Positions 58,369 to 64,000 of a stretch of 64,000 nt of DNA are shown here, one piece after another. The position numbers were made by a program, and so were the translations under genes. Under the pieces are notes generated by a model that was not told the DNA's origin, did no database searches, and saw nothing but the letters and a program-made list of their open reading frames with translations. Each line of letters starts with the position of its first letter. Position 1 is the stretch's first letter. Source of the DNA: Bacteroides pyogenes DSM 20611 = JCM 6294 (GTDB taxonomy: Bacteria > Bacteroidota > Bacteroidia > Bacteroidales > Bacteroidaceae); assembly GCF_000428105.1 (NCBI RefSeq), contig NZ_KE386625.1, positions 2,951 to 66,950 of the forward strand. The letters run 5' to 3'.

Positions 58369-58466
58369 CTTTTAAGTCTGGCCGGCGGACTTTTAAGTCC
58401 GGCGGTCGGGGCTTTTGAGTTTTTTTTAAGTCTGGCCGGCAGGTCTTTTAAGCTTGGTCTGTGGCG
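58369..58466. repeat. irregular array of 21-33-bp units, family D
   Basis: Units starting CTTTTAAG or CTTTTGAG occur at 58369, 58390, 58412 and 58445. AAGTCTGGCCGGC occurs twice (about 58374 and 58428), and the palindrome GCCGGC is the core. It lies directly upstream of the thioredoxin-like lipoprotein gene (58363), in the space where its promoter is expected. Confidence 0.7.
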
Positions 58467-58632
58467 TTGCCGGAGATTCCCTTGTTTCCCTTTACCTCTC
58501 CGGAAATCCCGGCACCGGGAGTGTGAGTACACAACATGTTATGAGGCAAAAGGAGAGTAGGGCTTCGGGCAACACCGCAGCTGTTTCACGGATGAAAACT
58601 TCTTGCAGGATTCTGCCTTGCAAGCCCGCCTT

Positions 58633-59136
58633 TTATGCACCCGGGTCGGGAGCCTCTCCGTGTCCGCCGGGGCCTCCTCCCGGCAAGGGGGTGCCGCCTC
58701 CGGGATTGTTTTGCGTGCCTCCCGGCTGTGAGGTTGTTCCACCCCATTCTTCCCAGAACACTTCGTTGGAGACAAGCGAGCGGGTAGCTATTTTATTGCC
58801 TGTGGTGCGGGTCGATTCGGGGATGAAGCGTACGCGTACGCCCGTGATTTGCTTGGCCGACACCTCCTCCGCGGTGTCTGCACCCTTGCCCGAGGCGTTC
58901 GCCGTGTAGTAGAACGTGCCCACCCCTTCGAGTTTCACGGTGCGTCCCTGCGCCATGTAGTCCGCCAGTACGCTGCCCAAATCCTTGAGCACGGCGAACG
59001 TGTCGGCACGGCTCACGGTGGAGATTTGCGACAATCGGTCGGCCACTTGGTCCGTTGTTACCGGTTTGCCCACCGTCACGGCGCGTGGATACCACTTGCC
59101 GTTGATTTTTTGTTTCACTTTCTTAAAAAATGCCAT
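58633..59136 (-). CDS. HU-like DNA-binding protein with Gly/Pro-rich tail
   Basis: A nucleoid-type DNA-binding protein of the Bacteroidota HU-HIG kind. Residues 1-125 make the HU fold (MAFFKKVKQKINGKWYPRAV; RADTFAVLKDLGSVLADYM; VKLEGVGTFYYTANASG). The last about 35 residues form a tail of Gly and Pro (TQNNPGGGTPLPGGGPGG). The upstream gap contains the G tract and array family E. Its neighbours are surface protein genes, as is often the case for these proteins. Confidence 0.88.
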   Translation of the reverse strand: MAFFKKVKQKINGKWYPRAVTVGKPVTTDQVADRLSQISTVSRADTFAVLKDLGSVLADYMAQGRTVKLEGVGTFYYTANASGKGADTAEEVSAKQITGVRVRFIPESTRTTGNKIATRSLVSNEVFWEEWGGTTSQPGGTQNNPGGGTPLPGGGPGGHGEAPDPGA

Positions 59137-59349
59137 AATAATAATATTTAAGTTTGTTAATAAAGATTTGTTCTTTCATGCTCTTGCGCGTTGTTTTTCC
59201 GGAGTTTCCGAAGAAAGGTGTATTCCTTTTTCCCGCCTCTCCGGGCTTTCGCGCTTCATGCTTGTGCGGCTCCCGCTTTCGTCGTCTTCGGTGTATTTCC
59301 GCCCCCTATCACGGGCTCGGCGGATACCCCTCCTGCAAGGGCTTCCTGA

Positions 59350-59365
59350 GGGGGGGGGGGGGGGG
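59350..59365 (+). repeat. homopolymer of 16 G
   Basis: An uninterrupted run of 16 G. On the minus strand it is a C run 214 bases before the HU-like start. Such tracts slip during replication and often vary in length between cells. Confidence 0.9.
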
Positions 59366-59579
59366 ACCACGGTGACGGACTGTGGTATCCTCAGTGACGG
59401 ACCGTGGTACCCTCAGTGACGGACCGTGTTACTCTCAGTGACGGACCGTGTCCCCTCGGTGGCGGCCGTGTTACTCTCGGTAAGAGACCGTGAACCCTCA
59501 GTGACAGACCGTGTTACTCTCGGTAAGAGACCGTGAACCCTCAGTGACGGGCCGTGGTTTTCGCAGTGTCGGCTTTTTC
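59366..59579 (+). repeat. tandem array of about ten 21-22-bp units, family E
   Basis: Units start near 59366, 59389, 59411, 59433, 59454, 59475, 59496, 59518, 59539 and 59561. The consensus is CCTCAGTGACGGACCGTG plus 3-4 bases, with palindromic core ACGG-A-CCGT. Units 5-6 and 7-8 repeat as a 43-bp block, showing recent duplication. The rest of 59137-59914 holds no gene that I can support. Confidence 0.92.
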
Positions 59580-59914
59580 ACAGTTCGATGCCGCGCCGTC
59601 TTTTCCACCTACTCTTTCCCTGCCCAATTCCCCGTCTCTTCTGTTCTGTTTTCCGGGCTGGGGTAGAGGCGTTCGACTCATTTCCGTGGAGGATTTTGTT
59701 CGTCGGGAATGTACATATTTTAACCAATCGCTCCGTCCGGCTTGGTTGGGAGCATGATGCCGCATCCCGTGCCTTGCCCAAAAACAGTGTCACCTGCACT
59801 ACTGACTTTTATCTCATCATTATTATTTAAAGATCTCAATTTGCTGAGCGAAATGCCCATGCCTTCGTGCCGTTCCGCAGAACGGCGATTGCTGTTCTGC
59901 GGATTACGGCGACG

Positions 59915-62368
59915 CTATTCGTCATAGTTATGGAACGGGCGTACGCTGTAGCCTCTGTATTTATACTGAGGGGCCTCACCTATGGCGTGTCCATTCTCAA
60001 AAGCCATGTATCCGTTCCTCCAAGCCTGATAGGTGCTGGGCGGAGGAGGCGAAGATGTCCAGAAATTAAATGCGGTATTTAGCTGGCTAACCGATCCGGG
60101 TATAGTGCCCCCCGGAATACCTGAAGAAAGATTGCCGGAAAATGGAGATAAATCCCCTGAGCGCTCTATCGTATAGTTGAACACTCTGCCCGGGATCTGT
60201 TCTTGCGCTTGCCACCAAGCAAGGGTCAACTGGTTGATAGTCGGTATAGCGGCATCTCCGCCCAGATATACGACTCTTATATTTACGGCGCTTCCTGATG
60301 ATCCACCGGGATAGTTAACACTTTTTAGCTCGTAGAAATAAGCGCAAACCATTGAGTTGTCCGGTGCGAGGGGATATTCGGCATTGGCTCCTTGCACTCC
60401 TTTTTGAAAACGAAGCACTGACATTTTCCATGGTGAAAGGAGCTTATATTCGCTTTTGTATGTATGCTTTTGCCCTCCGATGTTTATTTTCTCATGCCGT
60501 GGGCTTGTGTTTGGAGGAAGTGAAGCTGTGTTCCACGCAAAAAAACCATGCGGGGGCAGAATTCCTCCCCATTCTTCGGCCGAAGGCAGGTGGTATTTGT
60601 CTTTCAGCAAGGGGTCTTCGAAGAGTTTCAGCCCATTCGGGTTGTGGGTGGCATCCGTTGTTCCTGTGCATACATACCAGTTATAGTAGCCGCTTGCACC
60701 GAATTGGTTGTCATTGGCCCAACGCAACGGCCCGTCGGTTTGTGCGGCAGTGGCTCCGGTCCCCGGTATATAACCGTATGCAGAACCTCCTGCAAGGTTA
60801 TATTCGCTCATATATTCGGGTGGCAGTTTGCCCACCTTTACTTTTATTTCCATTTCCGCTGCTCCGGCTTTGAGTTTGAAGCTTCCTCTGGCGTATAGTT
60901 TGTTCGTGGTTATGTTCAAGACAACAGTGCCGTCTGTCGTTGTTTGCGTATTCGACAGCGTACACCATGCCGGGACATCGGCTGTCGTCCACCCTCCCGT
61001 GTTTTCGGTGGTGATGGTAAGCGGGCGTCCCGTAGTGGCCGCAGAGAAAGGGATATACACTTCTCTCTTATCCACCGTCAGCCGCTTGTTGCCCGGCACT
61101 TTCACCTCCTCCTGTACTTCGTTCCATGGAACGATGCGGCATTTGATTTTACTTACTCCCTTAAAAGCTTCTTCCGCAGTAAGGGCTCCCCCAGTGCCGT
61201 CCCACTCCTCCGGTTCTATCACGTAATGATGTCCACGCAGCAAATCCATGAAGCCGGTCCCTGCCGGTTGAGCATAATCGCGGAAGTCGAAGCGATGCCA
61301 ACCTGTCGCAGGGCCTCCGAGAAAGTGTACCACAAGGCAGGTGGCATCGAGTGCCGAACCTGTATTCGCCTTTGAATTGTCCGATTCAAACATGTAAAAA
61401 GAGACCTCACCGCCTGTTCCATCATAGGTCAAGGGAACATAGGAAGACAAAGTATGATGTGTTCCCTGCGCTTGCGTGGCACCCGCAGGGACGGTAGGTG
61501 TAGCTACGGAAAGGCTTGCCGGCCGAAAGTTATCAGGAGCCACACGCCCTTTGCTGCGGAAGTTGTATGCCTCGAAGTGCAGGCCGTTATACCATAGGTT
61601 AATTCCTGCAGGAGAATATAGCTGGGAGGTTTTCTCCCTATAAGTGAACTTCACTACCGAGCGTATCATTGTCACTTCTTTGGGAGCGCCGGAAGGAGAA
61701 AAGCCCTCGCCTACCACTTCGTTGAGAAGCTCGCCCCACATGGGCATGCCTTTTGCAAAGTCCGGCGTGCCGTCGGCCGTGGCGGGCAACAGCAGGCGGG
61801 CCATCACCGCCTCTTTCTGTTCGCCATAGGTGGCGTCCAGCGCATCCACCTGCGTGCGCACATTGGCAAGCACCACGAGCGTCTGTGCCTCCGGGCTGTC
61901 CACCAGCTTCACTTCTACCTTACCCTGCCCCGGACTCGTCTGGGTGTACGTTCCTATGGAGCGATAGAAGAATGTTCCTTCCTTTATGTTCGTTGGATCC
62001 AATGGGTTTACCTTGAACGAAAGTACGTCCACCGTTTGTATGTCGGTCTCGTTCACGGCACGCGTCATCGGGCCGCGCGAAGCAGGCATGGCGGCATCCA
62101 TCGTGAGCGGAGCATCGGTTTCGGCATATACCGTGAGCGGAGCATCGGTGGCAAAACTGCCTGTACCCTTGAGCTGCGTCGGGGATGACCCGTCCGCCGA
62201 TCCCTGCTGCTTGAAGACAAGTTGCAAGGTTGCCGTGTGCTCCGGCACGGGTGACGGGGCTTGCTCGCTGTCGGCGCAGGCAGACAGCAACACGCCTGTC
62301 GCGAGAAGAATTCTCGCCATCGGCGACAGGATAACGTTGAATGCTTTGTGATAGATAGATATTTCCAT
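59915..62368 (-). CDS. large fimbrillin-like surface lipoprotein
   Basis: An 817-residue exported protein. A lipobox LLSAC ends the signal region at Cys31 if the first ATG is used; a start at 62320 would give a shorter signal. The first 400 residues look like the FimA/Mfa-type fimbrillin fold (TRAVNETDIQTVDVLSFKVN; TLVVLANVRTQVDALDATYG). A BACON-like segment follows (about 440-540, TENTGGWTTADVPAWCTLSN). The C-terminal about 280 residues resemble the FISUMP/major-paralogous domain: ASGYYNWYVCTG, YHLPSAEEWGGI, FNFWTSS and RGYSVRPF. This last part is shared with the next protein. Confidence 0.82.
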   Translation of the reverse strand: MEISIYHKAFNVILSPMARILLATGVLLSACADSEQAPSPVPEHTATLQLVFKQQGSADGSSPTQLKGTGSFATDAPLTVYAETDAPLTMDAAMPASRGPMTRAVNETDIQTVDVLSFKVNPLDPTNIKEGTFFYRSIGTYTQTSPGQGKVEVKLVDSPEAQTLVVLANVRTQVDALDATYGEQKEAVMARLLLPATADGTPDFAKGMPMWGELLNEVVGEGFSPSGAPKEVTMIRSVVKFTYREKTSQLYSPAGINLWYNGLHFEAYNFRSKGRVAPDNFRPASLSVATPTVPAGATQAQGTHHTLSSYVPLTYDGTGGEVSFYMFESDNSKANTGSALDATCLVVHFLGGPATGWHRFDFRDYAQPAGTGFMDLLRGHHYVIEPEEWDGTGGALTAEEAFKGVSKIKCRIVPWNEVQEEVKVPGNKRLTVDKREVYIPFSAATTGRPLTITTENTGGWTTADVPAWCTLSNTQTTTDGTVVLNITTNKLYARGSFKLKAGAAEMEIKVKVGKLPPEYMSEYNLAGGSAYGYIPGTGATAAQTDGPLRWANDNQFGASGYYNWYVCTGTTDATHNPNGLKLFEDPLLKDKYHLPSAEEWGGILPPHGFFAWNTASLPPNTSPRHEKINIGGQKHTYKSEYKLLSPWKMSVLRFQKGVQGANAEYPLAPDNSMVCAYFYELKSVNYPGGSSGSAVNIRVVYLGGDAAIPTINQLTLAWWQAQEQIPGRVFNYTIERSGDLSPFSGNLSSGIPGGTIPGSVSQLNTAFNFWTSSPPPPSTYQAWRNGYMAFENGHAIGEAPQYKYRGYSVRPFHNYDE

Positions 62369-62491
62369 TATATATTCGTTTTTTTGCTTATTGTCTTTTT
62401 CTCGTGAGCGTTTCCGTTTTTTCTCTTATACTGCCTCTCACTGAACATCAATCGCCCGGAGATGATGGAATGGGGCAGTACACCACCCCGA

Positions 62492-64000
62492 TTATTCATC
62501 GGAAAACGGACGGACGGTAATTCCTCCAGCGCAGATATTGTAATCCCAATCATATCTCATCCATGCCTCCCCTAACGCAAAGATTAGCTGCCAGCCTCCA
62601 GAGGTATAGTATGCCGTGGAAGACTGATAGGAAAATCTACTCCCGCAATTTCTAAGAATAGCACTACCTTGAACCTCACCGGCTAAAGGAAAGATGCGGG
62701 TAACGACATTGCCGGGAGTAGCGGCTTGGGCAGTCCACCAATTCTCATCACGGATGGTATTGATGTCTCCGGTAAAACTGTTGCCTAAATAAACGGCTTG
62801 CACCTTTATTTGCGAGGAAAGCGGGGGCCCTGTCGGGATCAATTCGTAGCGGTAAGCACAGAGCATCCTGTTGTCGGTGGCTTTAGGAAAAATTATCTCA
62901 GAAGAACCAGAATCATTCTGAGGGGCCCCTGTAGCCGGTTTGAAACGCAAAGCATATGTGACATTGCTCCCCGTGTTTGCATAATCGCTGGCAAATGTTT
63001 TTTTGATGCCACCGAACTCAATGGCTTCGTTGATGTCATTATGAATTATTGATGAATTTAATGATATTCCATAATCATAGATATAACAGAAAACACCTGC
63101 CCATTCCCATCTTGAAGGTAAGTGGTAGCCTTTGCCTGCTCCCGAAGTGAAGAAAGCATCACTGAACAAGTTCTTACCGGAGGGATTACCTTGCGAATTT
63201 CGTATGCCATTGCAAACGTACCAGTTGTAATAGCCGCTCTCGTTGTTTTTATGGCTCGTGGCCCAACGCACGTTAGAGTCGCTTTGAGCCGATGTGGAAG
63301 GGATTCCGGAAGGTTCGTCAGAGGAGGAAAACGCGGCACTGTATTGACTGCCGCCGGCAAGATTATGCATCGCCACGTAGTCTAAAGGCATTTTACCGAT
63401 CTGCTCCACATTCACTTTCGTGTACAGCCGTCCGGCACGCACTTCGAGATACCCGTTCTTGAAACTCTTACCGTCGGTGATTGCTTGTACGGTGGCATTC
63501 ATGTTCGCCGCGCTGGTGCTTACACTCGGCTGCAACCAGTCTCCTGTGGGAATTGTACCATCGTCGTTGAACGCCCGCACGCTGAAACCACCCGTAACAT
63601 TGGTAAACACTTCCACCTTGTTGTCTGTACTTGCTGGGGTTTTCTTCCCTTTGAGCGTCATAGACGTGCGCGACACGGCAATATACTGCCCCACGTCGTT
63701 GAACGTCACATCCGTGAACGCTTCATCTACCATGACAGACGTCACCACGATGTTTGGGTTGGTATGGTTTTCCGGGCTTCTCAACGCATCTTCGATAGTT
63801 TGGAATCCCGGCCCTTTCACTTCCTTGATGGTGAAGATGTAGCGGTGGTTGCGCAGGATGGGCATAGACTTTCCCTTTTCATAAGGAGGCACTCCGCCAC
63901 GCTTGATGCCGTCCCACGTATAATCCAATCGGTAGTAATAGATATTGCTTTGGTATGAGAGTTGCAGCACGATGCAGGGACGGTCGTAGCCGGAGGTGGT
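62492..64000 (-). CDS. related fimbrillin/FISUMP-type surface protein (5' end outside the window)
   Basis: The frame stays open to the right edge: before GTG 63968-63970 it reads TTSGYDRPCI, so the true start is beyond 64000. At least 502 residues are in view. After an N-terminal region there is a BACON-like part (RTSMTLKGKKTPAST; GGFSVRAFNDDGTIPTGDWL), then the same C-terminal domain as the neighbour: HNLAGGSQY, SGYYNWYVCNG, YHLPSRWEWAGV and AGGITVRPFSDE. It is a tandem paralogue, separated by 123 bases, and should be surface-exposed. Confidence 0.82.
   Translation of the reverse strand, partial: TTSGYDRPCIVLQLSYQSNIYYYRLDYTWDGIKRGGVPPYEKGKSMPILRNHRYIFTIKEVKGPGFQTIEDALRSPENHTNPNIVVTSVMVDEAFTDVTFNDVGQYIAVSRTSMTLKGKKTPASTDNKVEVFTNVTGGFSVRAFNDDGTIPTGDWLQPSVSTSAANMNATVQAITDGKSFKNGYLEVRAGRLYTKVNVEQIGKMPLDYVAMHNLAGGSQYSAAFSSSDEPSGIPSTSAQSDSNVRWATSHKNNESGYYNWYVCNGIRNSQGNPSGKNLFSDAFFTSGAGKGYHLPSRWEWAGVFCYIYDYGISLNSSIIHNDINEAIEFGGIKKTFASDYANTGSNVTYALRFKPATGAPQNDSGSSEIIFPKATDNRMLCAYRYELIPTGPPLSSQIKVQAVYLGNSFTGDINTIRDENWWTAQAATPGNVVTRIFPLAGEVQGSAILRNCGSRFSYQSSTAYYTSGGWQLIFALGEAWMRYDWDYNICAGGITVRPFSDE

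Noticed and set aside
58347..58532. 61-residue minus-strand frame with a repeated LKxPPARLK-like pattern
   Set aside because: The protein repeat only mirrors the DNA repeats of family D; there is no start signal or domain.
59154..59375. 73-residue frame ending in poly-Gly across the G tract
   Set aside because: It has no motif and the glycines come only from the 16-base G run.

Overview
The window reads as chromosome of a Bacteroidales bacterium, most likely Bacteroides or a close relative. Evidence: Bacteroidota-type promoters (-7 box TAnnTTTG) stand at plausible distances before at least fifteen genes; LpxC and FabZ are fused; and GldB, an ExbB/ExbD/TonB set, a fimbrillin-like lipoprotein and an HU-like DNA-binding protein are present. 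No species can be named from this sequence alone.

Layout. 1-6153: a type II-C CRISPR-Cas locus (cas9, cas1, cas2 on the minus strand), a divergent tracrRNA gene upstream of cas9, and probably the first bases of the CRISPR array at the left edge. 6231-10062: thyA-folA, an Lrp/AsnC regulator, an M64 peptidase and an acetyltransferase. 10096-10325: a dispersed repeat element. 10493-16407: an ExbD-ExbD-membrane protein-ExbB operon, tRNA-Ser, tatD, a prenyl synthase and tonB. 16789-19471: cmk-ispH and pfkA. 19635-24438: gltA-icd-acn, the oxidative TCA branch from citrate to 2-oxoglutarate. 25112-31467: the branched-chain amino-acid operon ilvD-ilvB-ilvN-thioesterase-ilvC behind a leader peptide and attenuator. 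31680-35631: an FKBP isomerase, a cysteine desulfidase-like enzyme and a SatD/DUF3307 pair. 35718-43344: tRNA-Arg, asnA, ung, a purM-like gene, a probable restriction-type accessory gene, prfA, pyrF and an HD phosphohydrolase. 43435-48156: lipid A genes lpxD, lpxC/fabZ and lpxA, then a small acidic protein and miaA. 48170-48845: a gene remnant and a second copy of the dispersed repeat. 48846-56956: a small membrane protein, a DPP IV-like peptidase, lipA, an unknown membrane protein, a methyltransferase, gldB, fabI and a HAD phosphatase. 57001-64000: accessory surface region with a thioredoxin-like lipoprotein, an HU-like protein, repeat arrays with a 16-base G tract, and two related cell-surface proteins, the last cut by the window edge.

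The most notable signals are: (1) a textbook attenuator before ilvD, with a 25-codon Ile/Val/Leu-rich leader whose stop codon overlaps the antiterminator; (2) four unrelated intergenic sequence families, at five loci, all arranged as tandem arrays of about 22 bp around a short palindromic core, one of them with a 69-bp companion module repeated 38 kb away at 68/69 identity; (3) a SatD protein that keeps class III nucleotide-cyclase signatures, is fused to a helix-turn-helix, sits behind three similar candidate operators and overlaps a gene for a polytopic membrane protein; and (4) a lone winged-helix plus PD-(D/E)XK-like gene placed between housekeeping genes.
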